A DNA stretch of 39,581 nucleotides from an uncultured Bacteroidales bacterium (GTDB lineage Bacteria; Bacteroidota; Bacteroidia; Bacteroidales; WCHB1-69), in NCBI GenBank assembly GCA_905233625.1, contig CAJOFJ010000023.1, positions 6,025 through 45,605 on the forward strand, read 5' to 3'. The notes under the pieces were generated by a model. The model searched no databases. It was not told the origin of the DNA and saw only the letters and a list, made by a program, of their open reading frames with translations. How positions within the stretch are numbered: position 1 is the stretch's first letter; each line of letters opens with the position of its first letter. Both the position numbers and the translations under genes were made by a program. This document shows positions 1-7,019 of the stretch, piece by piece.

Positions 1-7
1 GATAAGA

Positions 8-28
8 CGTTGACTCAACGCCTTTTTG
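8..28 (+). terminator. possible terminator of a gene left of the window
   Basis: A short inverted repeat CGTTG-ACT-CAACG (8-20) is followed by CCTTTTTG. The stem is only five base pairs, so this is weak; it could end a plus-strand gene lying outside the window. Bases 29-230 hold no convincing gene; the one short open frame there (109-297) has no family resemblance. Confidence 0.3.
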
Positions 29-231
29 TTATGTTTGTTGCCTGCCTTCCTCCCATCAGGAATCCAGGACAAACAACAAGGCAAAGATAATAAAAAAAAA
101 TTATAACATTGTTCTTTATGTCAAAAAAAATTATTATGCTCACTCCACACCAAAACGGCAGAGACAAAACGCTCAATCTCCGCCCCTATAATCCATCCTC
201 CTCCCCCAAAAACATCAGACCTATAACTTTC

Positions 232-265
232 AGTTTTCAACTTTCAACTTTCAACTTTCAGTTTA
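232..265. repeat. 7-base tandem repeat (CAACTTT) behind the first DUF5618 gene
   Basis: Tandem copies of the unit CAACTTT/AACTTTC run up to the stop codon of the minus-strand gene. Read on the minus strand, the stop TAA is followed directly by purine-rich repeats of GAAAGTT. The same arrangement recurs after the stops of pyrF and pyrK (see findings). Confidence 0.7.
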
Positions 266-661
266 CGGATGGTACAGCAAAGCGCAGCGGTCGATGATGG
301 CATTAGCAGCCTCAAAACCCGCATTACAAACTTTTTTGTCATTATTACCATCATAACCCATGGAGAGGTGCATGGTATTGTAACCCTTTACAATGGCAGC
401 CAGCAGTTTGTTGTCACGAAGAGCGGCGGCCTCTTTATATTTCTCTATAGACGGTCGGCCTTTGCCTTTGCGAATCTCCAAGACGGCATCCATAGCCACC
501 AGGCATCCACTCCACAAGGTGTTACCCGCCATTTTGATATATTTCCCGTCCATGTAAATTTTCAGTTCCGTGTCATAATTAGCATTCTTGATGACATCCT
601 TAGCGTTGGCCACATACCTGCGGGCTTCTTCGATAGGGTTTTTCTTTTCTTTATTCTTCAC
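263..661 (-). CDS. DUF5618-like small protein, copy 1
   Basis: A 132-residue soluble protein with no signal peptide. I recognise it from memory as DUF5618-like, a small Bacteroidota family of unknown function; typical motifs are EEARRYV near residues 11-17, KMAGNTLW in the middle and HLSMGYDG in the last third. The predicted fold is mostly helical. A second copy lies at 24281-24694; the two align without gaps and I count 92 identical residues of 132 (70 percent). The start is GTG: it aligns with the ATG of the second copy, and the nearby upstream ATG is out of frame. A -7 promoter box lies 27 bases upstream. The helical bundle might be HEPN-like, but I see no catalytic RxxxxH motif, so that is only a guess. 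Function unknown. Confidence 0.8.
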   Translation of the reverse strand: MKNKEKKNPIEEARRYVANAKDVIKNANYDTELKIYMDGKYIKMAGNTLWSGCLVAMDAVLEIRKGKGRPSIEKYKEAAALRDNKLLAAIVKGYNTMHLSMGYDGNNDKKVCNAGFEAANAIIDRCALLYHP

Positions 662-687
662 AATTCATTCGTGTTTTGATTCGATGG

Positions 688-695
688 CAAAGATA
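688..695 (-). promoter_or_regulatory. -7 promoter box of DUF5618 copy 1
   Basis: Minus-strand TATCTTTG fits the Bacteroidota -7 consensus TAnnTTTG and ends 27 bases before the GTG start. No clear TTG at the usual 19-20 base spacing. The surrounding stretch GCAAAGATACTACAA resembles GCAAATATACAACAA at the second copy. Confidence 0.55.
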
Positions 696-911
696 CTACA
701 AAAACAATAGCTTTTAACTACAAACCACATTTTTTACAGTCTGGAATTCAGTATATTAAAAATTAAGTTGTAACATTTTAACAATTTTAGATTAAAGAAG
801 CGGAAGTTTTTAACATATCCATGGTGCAATATTATTATTATTTTTGCAAACACGACAAATCACCTTTCACAATAAAATTCACACTTCAGTATATAATTGG
901 GGATTTTTACG

Positions 912-919
912 TAAATTTG
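912..919 (+). promoter_or_regulatory. -7 promoter box of folD
   Basis: TAAATTTG fits TAnnTTTG. The predicted transcript would start near 926, so the tandem repeats at 935-988 would form its 5' leader. No well-spaced -33 TTG is visible. Confidence 0.4.
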
Positions 920-934
920 CAAACTGTAAACGAC

Positions 935-990
935 AACGAAAACGAAAACGAAAACGAAAACTATAAACTATAAACTGTAAACTGTAAACT
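935..990 (+). repeat. tandem short repeats in the folD leader
   Basis: Four copies of the hexamer AACGAA (935-958) are followed by four 7-base units, two CTATAAA and two CTGTAAA (961-988), ending eight bases before the folD ATG. Such arrays can vary in copy number by slippage and would change the leader length and structure. Confidence 0.85.
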
Positions 991-996
991 AGCACC

Positions 997-1863
997 ATGC
1001 AAATCATTGACGGAAAAAAAATAGCGGCTGACATCAAAGCCGAGATAGCCAACGAAGTGAAGGCTATGATTGACAAAGGGGAAGCTGCTCCCCATCTGGC
1101 AGCAGTCATTGTGGGCGACGACGGCGCCGCACAAACCTACGTGGACAGTATCAAGAAAAACTGCCAGACCGTGGGTTTCACCTCCTCCATTTATCATTTC
1201 CCAGCAGACATCAAAGAGGAAGAGTTCCTGAAAGCCATTGACTTTCTGAATGCGGACATCGACATCGATGGTTACATCATCCAGCTGCCGCTGCCGAAGC
1301 ACATTTCCAACGACAAGGTGCTGGCGCATGTCGATCCCGCCAAGGACATGGACTGCTTCCATCCGTCCAATATGGGCAACCTGCTTTTGGGCAAGGACTG
1401 CTATCCTCCCGCCACCCCCATGGGCACCATGGAACTGGTGCGCCGCTCGGGCATTGAGACCGAAGGCAAGAATTGCGTGGTGCTGGGCCGCAGCAACATC
1501 GTGGGCAAGCCCTTAGCCATGATGCTGACTCAGAAGGATGCCAACGCTACGGTCACCATCTGCCACAGCAAGACCAAGAATCTGAAAAAAGTTTGCGCCA
1601 AGGCTGACATCCTGTTCGTGGCCATCGGCCAGGCCGAGATGATTACCGCCGACTATATCAAGAAGGATGCCGTGGTAATCGACATTGGCATTCACCGCAT
1701 CGAAGACCCCGAAAGCGAGAAAGGTTACCGCATCTGCGGCGATGTGGATTACAACGACGTGGCCGGCAAATGCTCCGCCATCACCCCCGTTCCCGGCGGT
1801 GTTGGCCCCATGACCATGACCTGTCTGCTGCTCAACACACTGAGAGCCCGAAAAAAGAAATAG
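997..1863 (+). CDS. folD: FolD: methylenetetrahydrofolate dehydrogenase / methenyltetrahydrofolate cyclohydrolase
   Basis: A cytosolic bifunctional enzyme that interconverts 5,10-methylene-, 5,10-methenyl- and 10-formyl-tetrahydrofolate with NADP. At 288 residues it has normal family length. Visible motifs are DGYIIQLPLP (91-100), the NADP-binding loop VVLGRSNIVGKP (161-172) and the folate-site motif PGGVGPMT (266-273). The start at 997 gives the expected N-terminus MQIIDGKKIA. One oddity: the catalytic YxxxK motif reads YVDSIKK (48-54), so the position normally held by lysine is Ile52, with lysines one and two places later. The usual KDVDGFHP reads KDMDCFHP. The family assignment is certain; whether both activities are intact is not. 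It appears monocistronic, with the SulP gene 107 bases downstream. Confidence 0.97.
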   Translation: MQIIDGKKIAADIKAEIANEVKAMIDKGEAAPHLAAVIVGDDGAAQTYVDSIKKNCQTVGFTSSIYHFPADIKEEEFLKAIDFLNADIDIDGYIIQLPLPKHISNDKVLAHVDPAKDMDCFHPSNMGNLLLGKDCYPPATPMGTMELVRRSGIETEGKNCVVLGRSNIVGKPLAMMLTQKDANATVTICHSKTKNLKKVCAKADILFVAIGQAEMITADYIKKDAVVIDIGIHRIEDPESEKGYRICGDVDYNDVAGKCSAITPVPGGVGPMTMTCLLLNTLRARKKK

Positions 1864-1941
1864 TCATTGACTAAAAATTTCACATGAGCGCCAATAACAA
1901 TCTCTCTTATCCTTATAAAAATTACAATTAATTAATAACCA

Positions 1942-1957
1942 GTATTTTATAAAATAC
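1942..1957. promoter_or_regulatory. 16-bp perfect palindrome before the SulP gene
   Basis: GTATTTTATAAAATAC is its own reverse complement and ends 13 bases before the ATG. It could be an operator half-site pair or a small hairpin in the leader. Its AT-richness makes chance plausible. Confidence 0.35.
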
Positions 1958-1970
1958 ATTTCTATCAATC

Positions 1971-3668
1971 ATGGCATTCATTTCTACAAAAAATCTGAAA
2001 GGAGACATTTTCGGAGGCATCACGGCGGGTATTGTAGCCCTTCCTTTGGCCTTGGCATTCGGTATTCAGGCATTTGGCGGAGTTGACGATCCTGCGGCCA
2101 GCTCTATGGGAGCCATCGCAGGTCTGGTTGGCGCTACCCTGCTGGGCTTTTTCGCCTCACTTTTCGGCGGTACCCACTCACAAATCAGCGGCCCCACCGG
2201 CCCCATGACGGTAATCACCGCCGCCCTCATCAGCGGTGTATGGGCCTCACAACAGTCCATGAGCGCGGTACTTATCAGCATGTCGCTGGCAGGACTCTTC
2301 TGCGGTCTCTTCCAGATTGTTTTCGGCATCATCAAGTTAGGAAAATATGTACGCTACATCCCCTACCCTGTTTTGTCAGGCTTCATGAGCGGCATCGGCG
2401 TCATCATCATCTTGCAGCAGATTTATCCGCTGATAGGTCTGAAATCACCTGTGTTAGTGGTAGATATGATCACCCAGTTACCTGAACGAATTACCAGTGG
2501 TATCTCCCTCACCGCCTTGTTCTTAGGCTTGGGCACCATTGCCATCATTTATATTTTCCCATTGATAACCAAGAAGATACCTTCAACCTTGGTAGCATTG
2601 GTGGTGATGACGGTTATTGCCCTGTTTTGCAATATGGAGGAAAAACTGCTCATCGGCAGCATTCCGTCAGGTTTCCCCATGCCCTTCTTCGCCAAGGAAG
2701 GCATCTCGCTGAGCGGCCTCAACTGGGGAGAGATTCTCAAAGCCTCCGTTATTCCTGGACTCACATTGGCAGGTTTAGGCTCCATCGACACCCTGCTCAC
2801 CTCGGTCGTGGCAGACAATATTACCAAAACGCAACACAACAGCAACCGCGAATTGATTGGCCAAGGTATCGGTAACATGATCAGCGGTCTGTTCTGCGGC
2901 ATTGCCGGCGCTGGCGCCACCATGCGTACCGTCGTTAACGTGAAGAGCGGCGGCCGTAGCCAAATCAGCGGTATGGTCCACTCCCTGTTCCTGCTCGCAG
3001 TCCTTTTAGGCTTGGGAAGTCTGGTAAAATATGTACCCCTCTCTGTCTTGGCAGGTATCCTGATCACCGTGGGTTGGGGCATCATCGACTTCAAGGGCTT
3101 CAGAGACCTGCTCAAAATCCCGAGAGCCGACGCTGTGGTGCTTATCATTGTGTTCCTGCTCACCGTTTTCGTTGACCTGCTCACCGCCGTCGGTATCGGT
3201 ATGGTGATTGCCTGCGTGCTCTTCATGAAGCGCGCCAGCGACCTGGTAGAAGGCGGTTACAGCTCCAGCGAGATGACCAATTTCGACAAGGAAAGTCCGT
3301 GGAGTGATGAAGGCGGCATTCCGAAAGAGATGCTCCACAAGATCTATATCCAGCGACTCAACGGCCCCATCTTCTTCGGCACCATCACCAAGTTCCAGCA
3401 TGTAATGAACGATGTGCCGGAGGATGCCAAGATTGTCATCATCCGTATGCGATTAGTCAGCTTTATGGACCAGTCGGGACTGTATGCCATGGAGACCGCC
3501 ATCAAGGATATACAGGCGCGTGGCACCATGGTGTTGATGACCATCATCCAGCCACAGCCCATGTACATGCTGAAGACCATGAACCTCATTCCCGACCTCG
3601 TCCCCGAAGAGCATACATTCAAGACCTTCGAAGACTGCACCGAGTTCCTGAAGGGATTAGAGATGTAA
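1971..3668 (+). CDS. SulP-family inorganic anion transporter with STAS domain
   Basis: An inner-membrane transporter of the SulP/SLC26 family, which moves sulfate, bicarbonate or other anions. The 565 residues begin with the SulP signature AGIVALPLALAFGI (19-32) and the TM3 motif THSQISGPTGPMTV (68-81), followed by about ten more hydrophobic segments to roughly residue 420. The last 115 residues form a cytoplasmic STAS domain (about 448-563). Its MDQSG motif (499-503) keeps the serine (502) that is phosphorylated in SpoIIAA-type STAS domains, so regulation is possible. Substrate cannot be told: no sulfate-assimilation or carbonic anhydrase gene is adjacent. It stands alone, with folD 107 bases upstream and pyrF behind its own promoter downstream. 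Confidence 0.93.
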   Translation: MAFISTKNLKGDIFGGITAGIVALPLALAFGIQAFGGVDDPAASSMGAIAGLVGATLLGFFASLFGGTHSQISGPTGPMTVITAALISGVWASQQSMSAVLISMSLAGLFCGLFQIVFGIIKLGKYVRYIPYPVLSGFMSGIGVIIILQQIYPLIGLKSPVLVVDMITQLPERITSGISLTALFLGLGTIAIIYIFPLITKKIPSTLVALVVMTVIALFCNMEEKLLIGSIPSGFPMPFFAKEGISLSGLNWGEILKASVIPGLTLAGLGSIDTLLTSVVADNITKTQHNSNRELIGQGIGNMISGLFCGIAGAGATMRTVVNVKSGGRSQISGMVHSLFLLAVLLGLGSLVKYVPLSVLAGILITVGWGIIDFKGFRDLLKIPRADAVVLIIVFLLTVFVDLLTAVGIGMVIACVLFMKRASDLVEGGYSSSEMTNFDKESPWSDEGGIPKEMLHKIYIQRLNGPIFFGTITKFQHVMNDVPEDAKIVIIRMRLVSFMDQSGLYAMETAIKDIQARGTMVLMTIIQPQPMYMLKTMNLIPDLVPEEHTFKTFEDCTEFLKGLEM

Positions 3669-3672
3669 GTTT

Positions 3673-3710
3673 TTTTGGTGACTTTTCTCATGATAGAAAA
3701 GTCACCAAAA
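3673..3710. repeat. 15-bp perfect inverted repeat after the SulP gene
   Basis: Arms TTTTGGTGACTTTTC (3673-3687) and GAAAAGTCACCAAAA (3696-3710) pair perfectly around an 8-base loop, five bases after the stop codon. Neither strand has a T tract after the hairpin, so it is not a textbook terminator, though it may protect or end the transcript. Confidence 0.8.
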
Positions 3711-3930
3711 GATCTAGCCGACGGTAAGTGCCACCGCACCAGCTCGTACGCCCCAACCGTCGGCCTTGCTTTCGCACGCATCGTCATGGCTTCGTGCAGG
3801 CCAGGGGCATACAGGGCTCGGTAGAAAAAAGAATTTCAGTGCTTTAATCCCTGTGAGCCAAGCCCCGGAAGTACGACATCTTAATAGTAAAAACACCTCG
3901 TAATGGTGGATTTTTGTAATTTTATAAGGA
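3711..3930. other. GC-richer intergenic stretch with inverted repeat
   Basis: No supportable gene. GCCGACGG (3717-3724) pairs with CCGTCGGC (3757-3764), giving a second hairpin only seven bases after the 15-bp one. Bases 3711-3830 are richer in G and C than the other long spacers here and resemble a dispersed intergenic element rather than decayed coding sequence; open frames on the minus strand run out into the SulP gene or the pyrF promoter and are not believable. Confidence 0.4.
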
Positions 3931-3934
3931 GAAG

Positions 3935-3965
3935 TTGCGTATTTCTGCGATTTTTTGTAGTTTTG
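3935..3965 (+). promoter_or_regulatory. promoter of pyrF
   Basis: TTG (3935-3937) and TAGTTTTG (3958-3965) are separated by 20 bases and match the Bacteroidota -33/-7 consensus well. The predicted start near 3972 leaves a leader of about 22 bases before the pyrF ATG. Confidence 0.65.
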
Positions 3966-3994
3966 CAGGTTAAACATCTTCAAAAACAAAAAAC

Positions 3995-4864
3995 ATGATC
4001 ATCGATAAATTATATGAACGTGTAGCCCGTAACGGCCATGTTTGTGTCGGCCTGGACACCGACTATTCCTACCTTCCCGAAACTTTTGCAGCACAATTTT
4101 CCTCTAAAGGAGAAGCTGTTTTCCAGTATAACAAAGCCTTGATTGATGCCACCCTCGACGTGGTGGCCTGCTACAAGGTGCAGATTGCCTATTACGAAGC
4201 GATGGGCTTGGAAGGCATGGACTGCTACCGCAAGACTTTGGCTTACCTGCGTGAAAAAGACGCCATCATCATTGCCGATATCAAGCGCGGCGACATCGCC
4301 AAAACCGCCGAAATGTACGCCAAAGGTCATTTCATCGGCGATTTCGAGGCCGACTTCATTACCGTCAGTCCTTATATGGGCTTGGATAGCATTTCTCCAT
4401 ATCTTCCTTATGTTCAGAATAATAACAAAGGTTTATTCGTTCTGATCAGAACCTCCAACGAGGGTGCGAAAGACATCGAATACATTGAAGCCGCCGACGG
4501 CAGACATGTGTATAATATTGTGGGAGAGAAAATCAACGAATTAGGCAAGGCTTACAAAGGCAATTGTGGCTTCTCCGCTATCGGAGGTGTGATGGGCTGC
4601 ACCCATGCCGACGAGGCTGCGGAAGTGCGCCGCCAGCTGGACAGCACCTTCTTCCTGATTCCCGGCTATGGTGCCCAAGGCGGCAAAGCCGAAGACATCG
4701 CCCTCTACCTGAAAGACGGCAACGGCGGTGTGGTCAACGCTTCCCGCTCCATCTTACTGGCTTACCGCAAAGTGGAAAACGGCGCCGACAAATTCGCCGA
4801 ATGCTCCCGCAACGAGGCCATCAGGATGAGAGACGACATTCGCGGAGCGATAACTAGAAACTGA
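3995..4864 (+). CDS. pyrF: orotidine 5'-phosphate decarboxylase (type 2)
   Basis: A cytosolic enzyme that converts OMP to UMP, the last step of de novo pyrimidine synthesis. At 289 residues it is the longer type 2 form. The catalytic motif is DIKRGDIAKTAEMYA (95-109), where Lys97 and the aspartates form the active-site network; TVSPYMGLDSI further on is the type 2 counterpart of the phosphate-side strand. The start at 3995 is supported by the promoter 30 bases upstream and by the N-terminus MIIDKLYERV. It heads a pyrF-pyrK-pyrD cluster, with the three genes spaced by about 200 bases of repeats rather than tightly packed. The stop TGA runs into purine-rich short repeats. Confidence 0.95.
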   Translation: MIIDKLYERVARNGHVCVGLDTDYSYLPETFAAQFSSKGEAVFQYNKALIDATLDVVACYKVQIAYYEAMGLEGMDCYRKTLAYLREKDAIIIADIKRGDIAKTAEMYAKGHFIGDFEADFITVSPYMGLDSISPYLPYVQNNNKGLFVLIRTSNEGAKDIEYIEAADGRHVYNIVGEKINELGKAYKGNCGFSAIGGVMGCTHADEAAEVRRQLDSTFFLIPGYGAQGGKAEDIALYLKDGNGGVVNASRSILLAYRKVENGADKFAECSRNEAIRMRDDIRGAITRN

Positions 4865-5059
4865 AAACGGAAAGTTGAAAATTCAGAATCACTACCCCGG
4901 CCTTCGGCCACCCCTTCTTCAAGAAGGGGAATATAAAACTCCCCTTGAGCACGTGGTGCGAAACTCCCCTTCATGCGAAGCATGACTCCCCTTGAGCAAA
5001 GCGAAACTCCCCCCACTATCCACTATTTCCTAACCCCTAATCCCTAATCACTAATCACC
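4862..5059 (+). repeat. hairpin cassette A between pyrF and pyrK
   Basis: The spacer has three parts: purine-rich short repeats after the stop (to 4886), a palindromic core (4887-5025), and pyrimidine-rich repeats of the type CTAATCC up to the pyrK ATG. The core contains GGCC-TTC-GGCC, CCCCTTCT-TCA-AGAAGGGG, GCAC-GTG-GTGC and CATGC-GAA-GCATG hairpins, the latter ones separated by repeated CTCCCCTT. A near-copy of the core lies at 5858-5995; stems are kept while several loops differ. No coding sequence is credible here. Confidence 0.85.
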
Positions 5060-5806
5060 ATGCAGTACAGCAAACAAACCATAATCACCAACAAACGACT
5101 GATAGGAGACATTTTCCTCCTCCAGGTCACCCGTCCCGAAGGGGAAATTCGTCCCGGGCAGTTTTTCATGCTGAAATCCTGGAACGAAGAGCTGACCCTC
5201 ATGCGGCCCATCAGTGTATATCGTTACGATGAGCAGTCGGTATCTTTCATGTACCGTGTGGCGGGAAAAGGCACCCGCTGGCTCAGTGAATGCAGCCAAC
5301 GGGACCGAAACAAAGACATCATGCTTTTAGGTCCTTTGGGCAACGGTTTTCCCTGTGAGGAAGTAAAGGGCCACATTGCCCTCGTCGGCGGTGGCATCGG
5401 CATTCCCCCACTTTACGAGACCGCAAAGAAACTGGCAGCTTTGGGCAACCATGTGGACATGTACCTGGGATACAAGGATGTGCTTTTTGCCTTCGAAGAG
5501 TTTGAGGATGTTTGCGAGAATATTTTCATCTCCTCCGAAGCCGGTTTTGAAGGCTACAAAGGATTCATCACCGACCTGCTGAAACCGGAACAATACGACG
5601 CTGTATTCACTTGTGGTCCCTTGGTGATGATGCGCAAGATTGTGGAGATGTGCCAACAGCATAACACTCCCGTCTGGTGCTCGATGGAGAAACACATGGG
5701 CTGCGGCATCGGCGCCTGCCTCACTTGCAGCTGCAAGACCACCAACGGCATGAAACGCACCTGCAAAGACGGGCCAGTATTTAAGGGGGAGGAATTGGTG
5801 TTTTGA
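5060..5806 (+). CDS. pyrK: dihydroorotate dehydrogenase B, electron-transfer subunit
   Basis: A flavin and iron-sulfur protein that passes electrons from the PyrD subunit to NAD in the class 1B dihydroorotate dehydrogenase complex. The 248 residues show the FAD-binding motif RPISVYR in the first third, the nucleotide-binding motif GGGIGIPPL in the middle and a C-terminal [2Fe-2S] cluster motif CGIGACLTCSC (215-225) with a further cysteine at 235. These match the family. Its partner gene pyrD follows after 217 bases. The start at 5060 gives MQYSKQTIITNKR and sits directly behind pyrimidine-rich repeats; no ribosome-binding site is visible. Confidence 0.95.
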   Translation: MQYSKQTIITNKRLIGDIFLLQVTRPEGEIRPGQFFMLKSWNEELTLMRPISVYRYDEQSVSFMYRVAGKGTRWLSECSQRDRNKDIMLLGPLGNGFPCEEVKGHIALVGGGIGIPPLYETAKKLAALGNHVDMYLGYKDVLFAFEEFEDVCENIFISSEAGFEGYKGFITDLLKPEQYDAVFTCGPLVMMRKIVEMCQQHNTPVWCSMEKHMGCGIGACLTCSCKTTNGMKRTCKDGPVFKGEELVF

Positions 5807-6023
5807 GAGTTGAAAACTGAAAGTTGAAAACTGAAAACTATTGAATTCAAAATTCAAAATCACTACCCCGGCCTTCGGCCACCCCTTCTAGAAGAAGGGG
5901 AATTTAAACTCCCCTCGAGCACAAAGTGCGAGACTCCCCCCTCATGCAAAGCATGACTCCCCTTGAGCGAAGCGAAACTCCCCCACTATCCACTAACCCC
6001 TAACCCCTAATCACTACAAACAA
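5804..6023 (+). repeat. hairpin cassette B between pyrK and pyrD
   Basis: It is built like the previous spacer: purine-rich units GAAAACT/GAAAGTT follow the pyrK stop, then comes a 138-base core (5858-5995), then CTAACCCC repeats to just before the pyrD start. Hairpins are GGCC-TTC-GGCC, CCCCTTCT-AGA-AGAAGGGG, GCAC-AAA-GTGC and CATGC-AAA-GCATG. Compared with cassette A, the stems are identical and the differences fall in the loops and in the linkers. Confidence 0.85.
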
Positions 6024-6929
6024 ATGAACAACAGACTAAACATCACCCTTCACGATAAAGAATTCAAGAACCCCTTGATTGCAGCTTCGGGTTCTTTTGG
6101 CTTTGGCAAAGAATACAACGAGCTCTACCCCATCGACTGCTGGGGAGGCATCAGCAGCAAAGGACTGACCTTGCATGGTCGCGAGGGCAATCCCGGCATC
6201 CGCATCACCGAGACAGCTGCGGGTATCATGAACAGTGTAGGACTGCAAAACCCTGGTGTACGGGCATTTATCGACGAGGAACTGCCGTGGATGAAGCAAC
6301 ACGATACCGTCATCCTCGCCAACCTCGGGGGACACAGCACCGAAGACTATCTGACAGGCGTGGAATGGCTGAACGACAGCGACATAGACATCTTAGAGCT
6401 GAATATCTCCTGCCCCAACGTGAAAAGCGGTGGCATGGCTTTCGGACTGAAAGCGGAAGTGGCACACGAAATAGTGGGTCAGGTTCGCAAGGTATGCCGT
6501 AAACCCCTGATGGTGAAGCTTTCCCCCAATGCCGAAAACATCATCGACATGGCCAAGGCATGCCAAGACGCCGGTGCCGACTCCATTTCTTTGGTCAACA
6601 CCTTCAAAGCCATGGCTATTGATATCCGCCGCCGGAAACCCGTCTTCGAAAATGTATATGCCGGCTTGTCGGGCAAAGCCATCAAACCCATCGCCCTGCG
6701 CATGGTGCATGAAGTATGCAAAAATGTCAGCATTCCTGTGATAGGCATGGGCGGCATCACCACTGCCGAAGATGTCATTGAGTTCATGATGGCAGGCTGT
6801 ACTGCTGTGCAGATTGCCACCGGTAACTTCACCCATCCTCTGCTCGGACAAGAATTACCGCTCCAACTCCTCGAGCTTATGGACGAGCTGAAGATTGAGC
6901 ATATCAATGATATTAAGGGAGTTATATAA
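6024..6929 (+). CDS. pyrD: dihydroorotate dehydrogenase, class 1B catalytic subunit
   Basis: An FMN enzyme that oxidises dihydroorotate to orotate, the fourth step of pyrimidine synthesis; with PyrK it uses NAD as acceptor. The 301 residues are of normal length. The catalytic cysteine is Cys130 in [11 protein letters not shown], the exact position and context known for class 1B enzymes (class 2 has serine). [11 protein letters not shown] and QIATGNF near the C-terminus bind the FMN phosphate. The start at 6024 gives [19 protein letters not shown], typical of the family. It is the last plus-strand gene in the window and converges on the lipoprotein gene at 7020. Confidence 0.96.
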   Translation: MNNRLNITLHDKEFKNPLIAASGSFGFGKEYNELYPIDCWGGISSKGLTLHGREGNPGIRITETAAGIMNSVGLQNPGVRAFIDEELPWMKQHDTVILANLGGHSTEDYLTGVEWLNDSDIDILELNISCPNVKSGGMAFGLKAEVAHEIVGQVRKVCRKPLMVKLSPNAENIIDMAKACQDAGADSISLVNTFKAMAIDIRRRKPVFENVYAGLSGKAIKPIALRMVHEVCKNVSIPVIGMGGITTAEDVIEFMMAGCTAVQIATGNFTHPLLGQELPLQLLELMDELKIEHINDIKGVI

Positions 6930-7019
6930 TTAGTTAATTAGCAAATGCGCAAATTAGCAAATGAAATAATTTACCAATTAACTAATTTGCTAATTTACAA
7001 ATTGGTAATATGCTAATTA
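6930..7019. repeat. AT-rich repeats between convergent genes
   Basis: Variants of TAATTAGCAAAT occur in both orientations and could fold into a long imperfect hairpin (for example GCAAATTAGCAAAT against CTAATTTGCTAATTT). Both converging stop codons are followed by TAATTAGC-like sequence. It may act as a bidirectional transcription end, but no T tract after a strong stem is seen. Confidence 0.6.

Larger units (their letters stand above)
662..934. other. divergent intergenic region (DUF5618 copy 1 / folD)
   Basis: This AT-rich gap contains no gene that I can support. It holds the minus-strand promoter of the DUF5618 gene (688-695), the sequence AACATTTTAAC at 772-782, which recurs at the same distance upstream of the second DUF5618 copy, and the plus-strand promoter of folD (912-919). 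Confidence 0.6.

Noticed and set aside
3673-3710. Standard intrinsic terminator of the SulP gene
   Set aside because: The stem is strong but no T tract follows on either strand; kept as an inverted repeat only.
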